This document shows positions 8,897-18,761 of a DNA stretch of 64,000 bases, piece by piece. The first letter of the stretch is position 1. Each line of letters opens with the position of its first letter. A program made the translations under genes and the position numbers. Under the pieces are notes generated by a model. It worked only from the letters and a program-made list of their open reading frames with translations. It searched no databases and was not told the origin of the DNA. This DNA is from Bacteroidales bacterium (GTDB lineage: Bacteria > Bacteroidota > Bacteroidia > Bacteroidales > UBA932), in assembly GCA_015060445.1 (NCBI GenBank), contig SUYL01000031.1, forward strand, positions 1 through 64,000. The letters run 5' to 3'.

Positions 8897-10639
8897 TTAA
8901 ATGAAATCTTCCCTGTTGCGTATATCCTTTATCCTCAACTGCAGGTTGGCAATTCCCCTGTAGTAGTTCTCCGCTATTGAATAGCATATATCCACAGGAT
9001 TTCCCCCCTGCATGTGGCTGAAATGCTCGCTCTTGTTGAATGCTATGGCCGAGATGTGTCTGTAAGGCTCATCCTCCTGTATAAGTTCAAGTTTCAGGTG
9101 GCCGTTGTCGCTTCCCACTATCCTTCCGTTGCCGTTGTCATACACATTCTCGGTAACGAACACCGGAGAACTGTTGCCCGGGCCAAACGGCTGGAACTGC
9201 TTCAGTATCCTGAAGAATTTTGGTGTAATCTGCTTGAAGTCAAGGAATGAATCTATATTCACTATTGGAGTAAGAATCTCCTTGGTAATCTTCTGCGCCA
9301 CAAAATTCTCAAACCTCTCCGAGAACTCTGCCAGATTCTCCTCCTTAAGGGTCATGCCGGCCGCATACATATGGCCACCAAAATTCTCAAGCAGGTCTGA
9401 ACAACTCTCTATTGCCTCATAAAGGTCGAAACCCGGGATACTCCTTGCAGAACCTGTAACAAATCCGTTGGAGTTGGTAAGCACTATTGTAGGCTTGTAG
9501 TAAGCCTCCACCAGGCGGCTTGCCACTATACCAACTACACCTTTGTGCCATTGCGGGTTATATACCACAGTAGATTTGCGCACCTCAAAGTCTGGAGAAT
9601 GTTTCACCATCTCAATTGCCTCCACGGTAATCTCACGGTCCACATTCTTGCGCTCGTTATTGTGGACATTTATCTCCTTGCCAATATTGAGGGCATCCTC
9701 TTCTCTCCTGGAGGTAAGCAGGTCCACTGCCATACGTCCGCTCTCCATCCTCCCCGCAGCATTTATCCTTGGACCAATCTTAAAGACAATGTCATCTATT
9801 GAAATTGTATGCTTCTCCAATCCCGACAACTTTATCATTGACAGCAGTCCCTTGCGGGGCGCCTCATTCAACTGCTTGAGGCCATAGAATGCCAGCACCC
9901 TGTTCTCTCCGGTAACCGAAACCAGGTCAGTTGCAATGCTCACCGCAACCAGATCCAGCAGGTGAACTATCTGCTCAAACGGAATACCATACTTCTTTGC
10001 ATATCCCTGCACCAGTTTGAATCCCACTCCGCATCCCGACAAATCGTCAAACGGATAATGGCAGTCATCCCTTTTCGGATCCAGGATGGCTACCGCCTCA
10101 GGGAGGGTTTCGTCGGGAAGATGGTGGTCACAAATGATGAAATCTATCCCCCTCTCCTTTGCATACTGCACCTTCTCAACAGCCTTTATTCCGCAATCCA
10201 GTGCAATCACAAGGGTGTATCCCCCTTCATATGCCCAATCTATCCCCTTGTACGAAATTCCATACCCTTCATCATACCTCACCGGAATATAATACTCCAG
10301 ATTCTGGGTAAGCGTACTCAAAAAAGTATATACCAGCGAAACCGCAGAGGTTCCGTCCACGTCATAATCCCCATATACCAGGATTTTCTCATTGTTGGTT
10401 ATTGCCCTATGCACACGCTCCACCGCCTTCTCCATATCCTTCATAAGGAAAGGGTCATGCAACATTGAGAGGTCGGGCCTAAAGAAAGTCCTTGCCTCCT
10501 CATACGTTGTTATCCCTCTCTGCACCAACAGGTTGGCCAACACAGGATCTGTCCCCAACTCCTGCGCCAGACGCCTCACAGCAGCCGGATTCCCCGGCTC
10601 CTTAACTATCCATTTTCTGCCAATATTTGTAATTTCCAT
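8897..10639 (-). CDS. recJ: Single-stranded-DNA-specific exonuclease RecJ
   Basis: About 580 residues. 5'-3' exonuclease in recombination and mismatch repair. DHH phosphoesterase motifs are visible: GDYDVDGTSA, ALDCG, CDHHLPDE, then the DHHA1 segment with GPRINAAGRMESG and the C-terminal OB fold. The frame also allows an ATG at 10648, but that codon overlaps the -7 promoter box (10646-10653), so the ATG at 10639 (MEITNIGRKWIV) is chosen; the mRNA would then have almost no leader. First gene of recJ-parC-aroK. Two TGTCGGGA motifs occur 200 bp apart within it. Confidence 0.95.
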   Translation of the reverse strand: MEITNIGRKWIVKEPGNPAAVRRLAQELGTDPVLANLLVQRGITTYEEARTFFRPDLSMLHDPFLMKDMEKAVERVHRAITNNEKILVYGDYDVDGTSAVSLVYTFLSTLTQNLEYYIPVRYDEGYGISYKGIDWAYEGGYTLVIALDCGIKAVEKVQYAKERGIDFIICDHHLPDETLPEAVAILDPKRDDCHYPFDDLSGCGVGFKLVQGYAKKYGIPFEQIVHLLDLVAVSIATDLVSVTGENRVLAFYGLKQLNEAPRKGLLSMIKLSGLEKHTISIDDIVFKIGPRINAAGRMESGRMAVDLLTSRREEDALNIGKEINVHNNERKNVDREITVEAIEMVKHSPDFEVRKSTVVYNPQWHKGVVGIVASRLVEAYYKPTIVLTNSNGFVTGSARSIPGFDLYEAIESCSDLLENFGGHMYAAGMTLKEENLAEFSERFENFVAQKITKEILTPIVNIDSFLDFKQITPKFFRILKQFQPFGPGNSSPVFVTENVYDNGNGRIVGSDNGHLKLELIQEDEPYRHISAIAFNKSEHFSHMQGGNPVDICYSIAENYYRGIANLQLRIKDIRNREDFI

Positions 10640-10645
10640 AACATA

Positions 10646-10676
10646 CAAAGATAAAAATTTAATTTTTCAAAAACAA
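10646..10676 (-). promoter_or_regulatory. Promoter of recJ-parC-aroK
   Basis: Minus-strand TTG (10674-10676), 20-bp spacer, TATCTTTG (10646-10653): an excellent fit to the Bacteroidota -33/-7 promoter. The expected start of transcription falls within a few bases of the recJ ATG at 10639. Confidence 0.7.
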
Positions 10677-10741
10677 GGACTATTTTTAAAACCCGGTCCC
10701 CGGGTATAAATATTAAATTTTCTCTTTTAAAGGAAAATATT

Positions 10742-10749
10742 TATATTTG
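10742..10749 (+). promoter_or_regulatory. Bacteroidota -7 box for lysS
   Basis: TATATTTG matches TAnnTTTG and lies 66 bp before the lysS ATG. No strong -33 TTG is seen at the right spacing. Confidence 0.5.
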
Positions 10750-10815
10750 CTTTTTGTACATTCCCGGCTCCAGTTGCCAGGAGAATATTTAAGCAAAATA
10801 TTAAAATTTATATAT

Positions 10816-12330
10816 ATGGAATTGAATTTGAACGAGCAGGAGCAGAACAGGCGCAATGCTCTTGTACAGATGAGGGAACTTGGCATTGAGCCATATCCGG
10901 CAGCAATGTATCCCGTAAATGCCACAACTGAGGACATAAGGGAGAGATTTAATCCCGAGGAGGGAAATTTCCAGGACGTTGCAATAGCAGGACGTATCAT
11001 GAGCCGCCGAATCATGGGTGCAGCGGCATTCATTGAACTTATGGATGAGAAAGGAAGGGTTCAGGTTTATGTAAAGAGGGATGAGATATGCCCTGGCGAA
11101 GACAAGACCCTTTACAATACAGTATTCAAGAAACTTCTGGATATTGGAGACATCATTGGAATAAAAGGTTTTGCATTTGTAACCCAAACCGGGCAGAAAT
11201 CCGTTCATGCAAAGGAACTTACTGTACTGAGCAAATCACTCCGTGTACTCCCGATAGTAAAGGAGAAGGATGGAGAGGTATTTGATGCATTTTCTGATCC
11301 GGAACTCAGATACCGCCAGAGATATGTAGACCTTATTGTAAACCCACAGGTAAGGGAGACATTCATGAAGAGGTCAAAAATCATCTCTACCATGCGCCGT
11401 TTCTTTGATGAGAGAGGATGCCTTGAGGTTGAGACCCCTATCCTGCAGCCAATCCCCGGAGGTGCTACTGCAAGACCGTTCATCACCCACCACAACACAT
11501 TGGATATGCCTCTATACCTCCGTATTGCAAATGAGTTGTACCTGAAACGCCTTATAGTTGGCGGTTACAACGGTGTTTATGAGTTTGCAAAGAACTTCCG
11601 CAACGAGGGTATGGACAGAACCCACAATCCGGAGTTTACCTGTATGGAGATTTATGTTGCATACAAAGACTACAACTGGATGATGGACTTTGTGGAGGAG
11701 ATGCTCAAAACTGTGGCACAGGCTGTAAACGGAACTACAAAAGTTAACATAAACGGTACAGAGGTTGATTTTGGAGCAGAATACAGAAGGCTCCCTATGC
11801 TTGAAGCAATTAAGGAGTATGCAAGTGTGGACATTGAGGGGATGAGTGAGGCGGAACTGCGCGAGACCTGCAAGAAACTGCATATAGAGATAGACGAGAA
11901 GATGGGCGAGGGCAAACTTATTGATGCTATCTTTGGTGAGTACTGCGAGAAGCACCTTATCCAACCTACTTTCATCACAGACTACCCTGTTTCAATGTCA
12001 CCTCTTACAAAACGCCACAGGAGCAAACCAAATCTCACAGAGCGTTTTGAACTCTTCGTTTGCGGCAAGGAACTTGCCAATGCATACAGTGAGTTGAACG
12101 ACCCTATTGACCAGTTGGCCCGTTTTGAGGACCAGTTGAAACTCAAGGATAAAGGTGATGACGAGGCTATGTACATAGATATGGACTTTGTGCGTGCCCT
12201 TGAGTACGGTATGCCTCCTACATCGGGCATGGGTATAGGAATTGACCGTCTTACAATGTTCATGACAGGCCAGACCACCATCCAGGATGTATTGTTCTTC
12301 CCTCAGATGAGGCCTGAGAGTTACAAGTAA
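10816..12330 (+). CDS. lysS: Lysyl-tRNA synthetase, class II
   Basis: About 504 residues, the normal length. Charges tRNA(Lys) with lysine. An N-terminal OB-fold anticodon-binding domain is followed by class II motif 1 ([15 protein letters not shown]), motif 2 ([15 protein letters not shown]) and motif 3 ([11 protein letters not shown]). The open frame extends to an ATG at 10747, but those 23 extra residues overlap the promoter box and do not match the family, so the ATG at 10816 is used. It is a single-gene unit with its own promoter and terminator, divergent from recJ. Confidence 0.96.
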   Translation: MELNLNEQEQNRRNALVQMRELGIEPYPAAMYPVNATTEDIRERFNPEEGNFQDVAIAGRIMSRRIMGAAAFIELMDEKGRVQVYVKRDEICPGEDKTLYNTVFKKLLDIGDIIGIKGFAFVTQTGQKSVHAKELTVLSKSLRVLPIVKEKDGEVFDAFSDPELRYRQRYVDLIVNPQVRETFMKRSKIISTMRRFFDERGCLEVETPILQPIPGGATARPFITHHNTLDMPLYLRIANELYLKRLIVGGYNGVYEFAKNFRNEGMDRTHNPEFTCMEIYVAYKDYNWMMDFVEEMLKTVAQAVNGTTKVNINGTEVDFGAEYRRLPMLEAIKEYASVDIEGMSEAELRETCKKLHIEIDEKMGEGKLIDAIFGEYCEKHLIQPTFITDYPVSMSPLTKRHRSKPNLTERFELFVCGKELANAYSELNDPIDQLARFEDQLKLKDKGDDEAMYIDMDFVRALEYGMPPTSGMGIGIDRLTMFMTGQTTIQDVLFFPQMRPESYK

Positions 12331-12356
12331 CCAATATAAACCATAATAAAAACCAC

Positions 12357-12394
12357 AGCCCGGTGTCCCGCAAATGGGCAGCCGGGCTTTTGTT
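12357..12394 (+). terminator. Intrinsic terminator after lysS
   Basis: AGCCCGG (12357-12363) pairs with CCGGGCT (12382-12388), with a partly paired inner segment, followed by TTTTGTTT. Confidence 0.85.
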
Positions 12395-12409
12395 TAAAAA
12401 TATATCGGG

Positions 12410-13231
12410 ATGAAAGTTCTAGAAATCACCTCTGCCCAAAATCCTAAAATAAAGGAGGTGGCAACCCTCCTGGAAAAATCCAAAGAACGCCGCGCCAGGC
12501 AACTTTTTGTTGTGGAAGGGGTACGCGAAACCGCCGCCTGCCTTGCCAACGGCTTTACCGTAAAGAGCATTTTCTTCAACAATCAGATTGTCACTCCAGC
12601 GCAGATTGAGAATATCTTCCCGACAAACACACCCGCCACCGCCCAACCGGCACTCTTCTCCCTTACTCCGGCCGCATATTCAAAAATTGCCTATAGGGAG
12701 AATACCGAGGGGATTGTTGCTGTAGTTGAAGAAAAACGGCTGCAGTTAGACCAGGTAAAATTTGGCAGAAAATGGGACCAGCCCCTTGTACTGGTAGTGG
12801 AGAGTGTGGAGAAGCCCGGCAACCTGGGGGCACTGCTCCGCACTGCCGATGCCTGCGGAATAGATGCTGTACTGGTATGCGACCCCCTCACAGACCTCTA
12901 CAACCCCAATCTTATCCGCTCAAGCCTTGGCGGCATATTTACCAACCAGGTTGTGGCCTGCAGCAATGAAGAAGCGCTGTCGTGGCTCCGCGCCCACAAC
13001 ATAAATATCTTCACAGCCCAACTCCAGGACTCCCAATGGTACTACAACACCAATATGGCCACCCCTACAGCAATTGTCATGGGAACCGAATCAACCGGCC
13101 TCACAGAGTTCTGGCGCCAGGCTTCCAACGCAAAAATAAAGATTCCAATGCTTGGGGAACTGGATTCGCTCAATGTCTCGGTATCTGCCGCCATACTCTG
13201 CTACGAAGCCGTAAGACAAAGATGCCTGTAA
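12410..13231 (+). CDS. TrmH/SpoU-family RNA 2'-O-methyltransferase
   Basis: 273 residues. N-terminal substrate-binding domain (RRARQLFVVEGVRE) and C-terminal SPOUT knot domain. The three SpoU motifs are present: EKPGNLGALLRTADA, the VMGTESTGL region, and IPMLGELDSLNVSVSAAI. The family uses SAM to methylate a ribose in rRNA or tRNA; RlmB/TsnR-like 23S modification is the most likely role but the target is not shown by sequence. It starts 80 bp after lysS, behind its terminator. One TTCCCGACAA lies in the coding region. Confidence 0.88.
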   Translation: MKVLEITSAQNPKIKEVATLLEKSKERRARQLFVVEGVRETAACLANGFTVKSIFFNNQIVTPAQIENIFPTNTPATAQPALFSLTPAAYSKIAYRENTEGIVAVVEEKRLQLDQVKFGRKWDQPLVLVVESVEKPGNLGALLRTADACGIDAVLVCDPLTDLYNPNLIRSSLGGIFTNQVVACSNEEALSWLRAHNINIFTAQLQDSQWYYNTNMATPTAIVMGTESTGLTEFWRQASNAKIKIPMLGELDSLNVSVSAAILCYEAVRQRCL

Positions 13232-13256
13232 TCCCGTAACACCAGTCCAAACAAAA

Positions 13257-13293
13257 AAGCCTCTTGATTGTATATAAATAACAAAAGAGGCTT
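13257..13293 (+). promoter_or_regulatory. Hairpin abutting the start codon of the TolC-like gene
   Basis: AAGCCTCTT (13257-13265) and AAGAGGCTT (13285-13293) pair perfectly across a 19-nt AT-rich loop. The 3' arm ends on the base before ATG at 13294, so the structure could restrict initiation. Read on the minus strand it would be a terminator, since the last arm runs into T6. Confidence 0.45.
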
Positions 13294-14739
13294 ATGAGAC
13301 AACTTGTTTTAACTGCATCAATATTTGTAGCCCTGGGCTTGGGCCTTATGGCCCAAAACCGGCAGTCACTCTCCCTTGAAGAGGCTGCCAACCTGCTGCT
13401 GGCCAACAACAATACAATAAAAATATCACAGAAGGCCATTGAGGTGGCAAAGGCCCAGAAACAGCAGTTGGATGCCACATGGTACCCATTCATAACTGCA
13501 ACCGGAGGCTACTTCCATTTTTCCAATGACATTTCTGCAGATGCCAATCTTGGAGATCTGGCACAGGATGCCCTGCAGAACCTGCAGAATGCAGTTCCAG
13601 GGCTTGAGCAACTCCTTTCCCAACTGTTGCCGCAACTGCAGCAGACAATAGCCTCCTTAGGCAACTCCACCCTCTCCGTACCACTGGTAAACAGCAATGC
13701 GGCCACCGCAGATATTGTGGCAATATGGCCCCTCATTACAGGAGGAAAGAGGATTTATGCAACCAGAAGCGGCAAGGAGATGGTTACCGGTGCGCAACAC
13801 CTCAACGCACTTGCCTGCAATGCCCAGACAGCACTTATGCTAAACGCCTACTACACCCTCAAACTGGGGCTGTCCGTTGAAAAGATGCAGCAGGAAAACC
13901 TGCAATACATCTCAAGACTCCTTAAAAATGCACAGAGGCTCAAGGATGAAGGGTTCCTCAACAAAGCGGAATATCTGGTGGTACAGGTTGCCAAAGATGA
14001 GGCTGTAAGGGAGGTAGAAACAGCACGTCACAATGTAGAAACTGCCAACCGGGCACTTGATGCAATCCTTGGAGTTGAAACAGATATTCTTCCCGATGCA
14101 GATTATTTTACACTTGATTCCATTCCCGGCATAAACACCCTCAAGGAGCAGATACTCCTGAACAACCCGCAACTGAAATTGCTCCACAGCCAGAGGGAAA
14201 TGGCGTACAACAGAGAAAAAATTGCAAAAAGCAACTACATCCCCAATATAGCGCTGTTTGCCAGACAGAACATATACTCCAGCAATATCCCCAAAAACCT
14301 TGTGCCTCGCACTACTGTTGGGGCCGCAATGCAATGGGACATTTTTGACGGTATGGCCAGAGAGAGCCAGATAAGGAAAACCCGCCTGGAACAACAGCAA
14401 CTGGAATACGCTACAGACCAGGCCGAAAAGGAACTGTTCACTGCAGCCATTGCACTGAGAAGCCGAATGGCAGATGCCTCATACAGCATAAAGACACTTC
14501 AGAGCACAAGGCAACTGGCTCTGGAACTGCTCAGGGAGAGGGAGAAGAGTTTTGCGGAGGGGCTGTGCACATCTGCTGATGTCATTGCCGCCCGCACCTC
14601 CCTCACCAAAGCCAGCACCGCTCTGGACCTTGCCCACTGGCAATACTGCACGGCCCTTGCCAACCTGCTGGCACTCACTTCAAACACATACAAATTTATA
14701 GAACTGCACAATGAAAACAGACAACAGACTGCTCCTTAA
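13294..14739 (+). CDS. TolC-family outer-membrane efflux protein
   Basis: 481 residues with a signal peptide ending about residue 21 (LGLGLMAQN). Two outer-membrane efflux (OEP) repeats of long amphipathic helices follow, for example SLEEAANLLLANNN and the second repeat from about 250. The protein forms the outer-membrane channel of a tripartite exporter. It is followed by, and overlaps by 29 bp, an HlyD-type adaptor and then a permease, so the three are translationally coupled. The substrate is unknown. Confidence 0.9.
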   Translation: MRQLVLTASIFVALGLGLMAQNRQSLSLEEAANLLLANNNTIKISQKAIEVAKAQKQQLDATWYPFITATGGYFHFSNDISADANLGDLAQDALQNLQNAVPGLEQLLSQLLPQLQQTIASLGNSTLSVPLVNSNAATADIVAIWPLITGGKRIYATRSGKEMVTGAQHLNALACNAQTALMLNAYYTLKLGLSVEKMQQENLQYISRLLKNAQRLKDEGFLNKAEYLVVQVAKDEAVREVETARHNVETANRALDAILGVETDILPDADYFTLDSIPGINTLKEQILLNNPQLKLLHSQREMAYNREKIAKSNYIPNIALFARQNIYSSNIPKNLVPRTTVGAAMQWDIFDGMARESQIRKTRLEQQQLEYATDQAEKELFTAAIALRSRMADASYSIKTLQSTRQLALELLREREKSFAEGLCTSADVIAARTSLTKASTALDLAHWQYCTALANLLALTSNTYKFIELHNENRQQTAP

Positions 14740-15703
14740 AATAACCACACTCATTGTTGTTATAGTGGCTATCATCTCTATATTCGGGATGATCCTGACC
14801 AAGGACTCCCCTCAGATACTGCAGGGAGAAATTGAATGTACACAAATAAAGATATCGGGAAAACTGCTGGGAAGAGTAGAGAAGTTCTACACCCGGGAAG
14901 GTGCTGCTGTAAAGGAAGGGGACACTCTTGTCCTCATAAACAGCCCTGAGACCAATGCCCTTATGGAGAGCGTATCTGCCCTTAAAGATGCCGCCTCATA
15001 CCAGAACAGGAAGATTGACACCGGGGCCAGGGAACAGGTAATAGAGAGCCTCCGGCAGGCCTGGCTTGCAGCACAGGCCCAGGCCTCACTGGCCAACTCC
15101 ACCAATGAAAGGATAGGGAGGCTCTACCGCGACAGCGTTGTAACCCTTCAGCGCAAAGAGGAGGCCAATGCCCTTGCCAAGGCTGCCCAGGCAGCGGAAA
15201 AAGTTGCCCTTTACCAATATGAAATGGCACTGGAGGGGGCAAGGGTTGAAGACAAGGAGGCCTCACGGGCAATGGTCAATGCAGCCCAGGGAAATGTAAA
15301 CGAGGTTGGGGCACTCCTCAAAGACAGCCGCCTCACAGCCCCGGCAGATGGAATAATATCTGAGATATATCCGTCACAGGGGGAACTTGTAATGCCGGGA
15401 GCCTCAATCATGAACCTCCTGGTACTTGAAGACAACCATGTAGTCATGAACATACGGGAAGATCTGCTGCACCACTTCAGGCCTGGAAAGAAATTCAAAG
15501 GGAGAATTCCTGCCATAGGAAACTGCAAGATGGAATTTGAGGTATATTACACAAGTCCACTGGGCAGTTATGCCACATGGCAGAGCAGCAGCCAAAACAG
15601 TTCCTACAACCTTGTAACATTTAAAATAAAGGCAAGGCCAACAGAGAAGGGGCACCACTCCTCACAACTCCGTCCCGGAATGAGTGTAATTGTAGAGTTA
15701 TGA
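14711..15703 (+). CDS. HlyD/EmrA-type membrane fusion (adaptor) protein
   Basis: 330 residues. One N-terminal membrane helix (about 9-29), a biotinyl-lipoyl-like half (GEIECTQIKISGKLLG, FYTREGAAVKEGDTL), a coiled-coil hairpin (about 75-185), the second lipoyl half (LTAPADGIISEIYPSQGE) and a beta-barrel domain. It bridges the inner-membrane permease to the TolC-like channel. The start lies inside the TolC gene and the stop overlaps the permease start by 4 bp (ATGA), showing tight coupling. Confidence 0.9.
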   Translation: MKTDNRLLLKITTLIVVIVAIISIFGMILTKDSPQILQGEIECTQIKISGKLLGRVEKFYTREGAAVKEGDTLVLINSPETNALMESVSALKDAASYQNRKIDTGAREQVIESLRQAWLAAQAQASLANSTNERIGRLYRDSVVTLQRKEEANALAKAAQAAEKVALYQYEMALEGARVEDKEASRAMVNAAQGNVNEVGALLKDSRLTAPADGIISEIYPSQGELVMPGASIMNLLVLEDNHVVMNIREDLLHHFRPGKKFKGRIPAIGNCKMEFEVYYTSPLGSYATWQSSSQNSSYNLVTFKIKARPTEKGHHSSQLRPGMSVIVEL

Positions 15704-17910
15704 AAGAGGTATTGGACAGGGAAATCAGAAGGATACTCCACTGCAAAAGACATATCATTGCAGCGGTGGCGGTGCCGTTGCTCTCGCTCATCTTCATGGC
15801 CACAATCTTTGGAGACGGGAAAATTGAAGAACTGCCGGCAGGAGTTGCAGATTACAGCAACACCCCTGTTTCCCGACAAATCATACAGGCTGCAGATGCA
15901 TCCCCAATAACCTCCATATCTCCCAAACACATCTTCAGCAATCAGGCTCAGGCTAAACAGGCTATGCAGAATATGGAGATATTCGGATACATTGTCATCC
16001 CACAAAATTTTGCAGAGGACCTTTACAGCGGGGCTGTGCCCACTGTAACATACTACAACCACTACGCACTCCTTGCGGTTGGAGGGGAGATACAGAGTGC
16101 CTTTGTAAAGGCGCTGGGAAGCATATCCGCCTCACTGGTTGCAGAGAGCGGAAATATGGGGGGAACAACTCCTGCACAGGTAGAATCGGTCACCCTCCCC
16201 ACAAATGCACTCTTTGCATCTACATACAACTCCACACTCAACTACGGCACCTTCCTCTCCTACCCGTTCTTCTTTATCTTCTTCCAGATATTCATACTCA
16301 CCTTTACTGTATATATCATTGGAACAGACATGAACAGGGAATGGCTCTCCAGCGGCCATTCAAGCATCCTTAAGGCCCTGGCAGGAAAACTTGCGCCATA
16401 TACTGCAATCTTTCTGCTGGAGGGTATTCTGGCAAACACCGTTTTCCTGTACATGGGAGAGATCCCCCCTGGAACAGGGTTCCTTGCCCTAAACGCAAAC
16501 TCGGCCCTCTTCACCATTACAACGGTGGCCATGGGAACAGCCATAATATCCCTTGTTCCACGCACCTGCATAGCCATAAGCATAGCCTCAATGGCCGGGG
16601 CACTTGGGGCAACAGCATCTGGGGTAACATTCCCCGTTGAAAACATGTACCCCGCATTTGAAGCACTCTGCAGTATCCTCCCCGTAAGGCACTTTATTGA
16701 GGCATACCAGGACATCCTGTACAACAATGCCGGATTCCGGTACAGTTGGGGCAATTATGCGGCAATGCTCCTCATATGCATGATATGCACAACAGCAACC
16801 CCTCTTCTGAAAAGGGGAATCCTCAAAGGGTATGGAAAGCCTCTCCCCTACATGTGGGGAACAGCACTTGTAATGCTGGGGGGAACCGTAGGGTACGGAA
16901 TCCTGTACGGGCTCATGTACCACCCCAATATTGTTACAGAAGTGCCGGTAGCGGTAATTGACAAGTCAGAAACACCTCTGAGCAGGGAATACATACGCAG
17001 ACTCAATGCAACACAGGGAATACACATTTGCGCACTCTGCCCCGACATTCCTCAGGCAAGTGAACTTATGAGGCAGAAGAAAGCAAAGGGGATAATTATC
17101 CTCCCCGACAATTTTTCGCCGCTTGTGGTGCAGGGAAAAGAATCATTCTTTGCAGTATATGAAACCACCACATCTTTCCTCTACTACCTTACCATACAGA
17201 AGGCAGCAGCATCCACAATGCAGGAGTTCAACAATACCCTAAGAGAGGGGAATGTAAAGGCTCTCCCTCTCCCGCAGCAACTCTCTATAGCCACAGCCCC
17301 CACTTTCACCACAAACGGAGTTGCAGCATATAACCATAACGGAGGGTACGGCTCCTACCTCCTCCCCATAGCAATAATTGTAATACTGTTCCAGACTATG
17401 CTCATGTGTGCAGGAATCCTTGGAGGCACCCGTACCCTCTCTCCCTGGAGATATACCCCTCCCCTTGCCGGAGCCTACTTCCTCCTCTCACTCTTCCTGG
17501 CAGGGGCAGTACCATATATCTTCGGACTCCCCACACTGGCAGACAAGGTGGAACTCTTTCTGTTTATCCTGCTGTTCATCCTTGCCTCAGGGGCGTTTGC
17601 AGGTACAGTCTCCATGCTCTTCAAGGATACTGAAGAGGTTATGCTCTATGTACCGGTATTCTCGGTAGCCCTAATATTCCTGTCGGGAACATCATTCCCT
17701 ATGGTAAAGATTCCACACATCTGGCAGATAGTCCATTACATCATCCCCACCTCACCCGCCATTACAGGATACCTTAAACTCAACTCCATGGGGGGCACAC
17801 TGCAGAATGTGGTGCCGGAAATTACAATTCTGTCTCTCCAATTATGCATTTGGGGAGCAATCTTCACCCTTTACGCCAGGAAAATTGTAAATTTGCCAAA
17901 ACAAAAATAA
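15700..17910 (+). CDS. Fused double ABC-2 type permease
   Basis: 736 residues, about twice the usual length. Two homologous halves are visible. Each starts with a membrane helix, then an extracytoplasmic segment with a shared motif (VADYSNTPVSRQI near 50 and VIDKSETPLSREY near 425), then five or so membrane helices (residues about 190-370 and 550-730). This is the YhhJ/YbhR-like ABC-2 exporter fold, normally two separate genes. The ATPase partner is absent from the operon. Together with the TolC and HlyD proteins it should export a small molecule or drug-like substrate, which is inferred. It holds one 10-mer and several partial copies of the iterated motif. Confidence 0.85.
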   Translation: MKEVLDREIRRILHCKRHIIAAVAVPLLSLIFMATIFGDGKIEELPAGVADYSNTPVSRQIIQAADASPITSISPKHIFSNQAQAKQAMQNMEIFGYIVIPQNFAEDLYSGAVPTVTYYNHYALLAVGGEIQSAFVKALGSISASLVAESGNMGGTTPAQVESVTLPTNALFASTYNSTLNYGTFLSYPFFFIFFQIFILTFTVYIIGTDMNREWLSSGHSSILKALAGKLAPYTAIFLLEGILANTVFLYMGEIPPGTGFLALNANSALFTITTVAMGTAIISLVPRTCIAISIASMAGALGATASGVTFPVENMYPAFEALCSILPVRHFIEAYQDILYNNAGFRYSWGNYAAMLLICMICTTATPLLKRGILKGYGKPLPYMWGTALVMLGGTVGYGILYGLMYHPNIVTEVPVAVIDKSETPLSREYIRRLNATQGIHICALCPDIPQASELMRQKKAKGIIILPDNFSPLVVQGKESFFAVYETTTSFLYYLTIQKAAASTMQEFNNTLREGNVKALPLPQQLSIATAPTFTTNGVAAYNHNGGYGSYLLPIAIIVILFQTMLMCAGILGGTRTLSPWRYTPPLAGAYFLLSLFLAGAVPYIFGLPTLADKVELFLFILLFILASGAFAGTVSMLFKDTEEVMLYVPVFSVALIFLSGTSFPMVKIPHIWQIVHYIIPTSPAITGYLKLNSMGGTLQNVVPEITILSLQLCIWGAIFTLYARKIVNLPKQK

Positions 17911-17918
17911 CGGCACCA

Positions 17919-18689
17919 ATGGCAAAATTCTCACTCATAGGGAACCCCATATCCCACTCCAAGAGCCCGGCCCTCTTCAGGGCGGCTTACCCCTCGGGAC
18001 CACATACATACACCCTCCTTGAGGCACCAACATGCAAGGAGGCACTAAGGCGCTTTACCAGCGAGGGTTTTACAGGAACAAATGTAACCTCACCATTCAA
18101 GGATGAGGTAATGGAATACATCTCTTTTCCCGACAACATATCCTCCATCCTGGGAAGTTCAAACACCATACTCTGCAAAGAGGGAAAACTCCACTCCTAC
18201 AACACAGATTACTACGGAGTGAGGAACACACTCGCCGATGCCCTGGAAGAATCTTCACCCGGGTGGGAAGAGAATCCCCCTGCTGCACTTGTAGTTGGAG
18301 CAGGCGGCGCAGGGAAGGCTGCTGCACTTGCCGTACGCGACATGGGGATGAAGGTATGGTTTGCAAACAGAAGTTCCCACACTGCAGCCCCGTTTGCATC
18401 AAAAATAGGGGTGGAATACATCCCCCTGGAGCAGATACCCCTTGTATTGCCCCAAACCGGGATAGTTGTCTATAACCTCTCAATGGAGATAGAGCCATTG
18501 CGCCATGCAAGCCTTGAGGGCAAAATGCTCCTGGAGGCCAATTATGCACACCCCAACCTAACCGGCAAAGGGGCTGCCCGCTATATAAGCGGACGCTATT
18601 GGCTTTACAATCAAGCCATTCCGGCATTCAGGATTTTTACAGGAGAAGAACCTTGCACAGGGGCCATGAAAGAGATAATGGGATTGTAG
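17919..18689 (+). CDS. aroE: Shikimate dehydrogenase
   Basis: 256 residues. NADPH-dependent reduction of 3-dehydroshikimate to shikimate. Seen: shikimate-binding NPISHSKSP (8-16), NVTSPFKDEV with the catalytic Lys, YNTDYYG with the catalytic Asp, the nucleotide-binding VVGAGGAGKAAA, and GEEPCTGAMKEIMGL at the end. The open frame reaches back to 17844 inside the permease gene, but MAKFSLIGNPIS at 17919 is the family start. It is 8 bp after the permease, so it may be read through from the export operon. Confidence 0.93.
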   Translation: MAKFSLIGNPISHSKSPALFRAAYPSGPHTYTLLEAPTCKEALRRFTSEGFTGTNVTSPFKDEVMEYISFPDNISSILGSSNTILCKEGKLHSYNTDYYGVRNTLADALEESSPGWEENPPAALVVGAGGAGKAAALAVRDMGMKVWFANRSSHTAAPFASKIGVEYIPLEQIPLVLPQTGIVVYNLSMEIEPLRHASLEGKMLLEANYAHPNLTGKGAARYISGRYWLYNQAIPAFRIFTGEEPCTGAMKEIMGL

Positions 18690-18761
18690 AAAACTTTTGC
18701 TTTTTTTTTAACGCTATATGCAAATAAAGTTGTAATTTTAGCCGTTAAAACATTAATAGGA

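Noticed and set aside
8231..8980. 249-codon plus-strand frame opposite parC and recJ
   Set aside because: Antisense shadow spanning two conserved genes, with no recognisable domain.
10747..10815. Longer start for lysS
   Set aside because: It overlaps the -7 promoter box and adds 23 residues foreign to the family.
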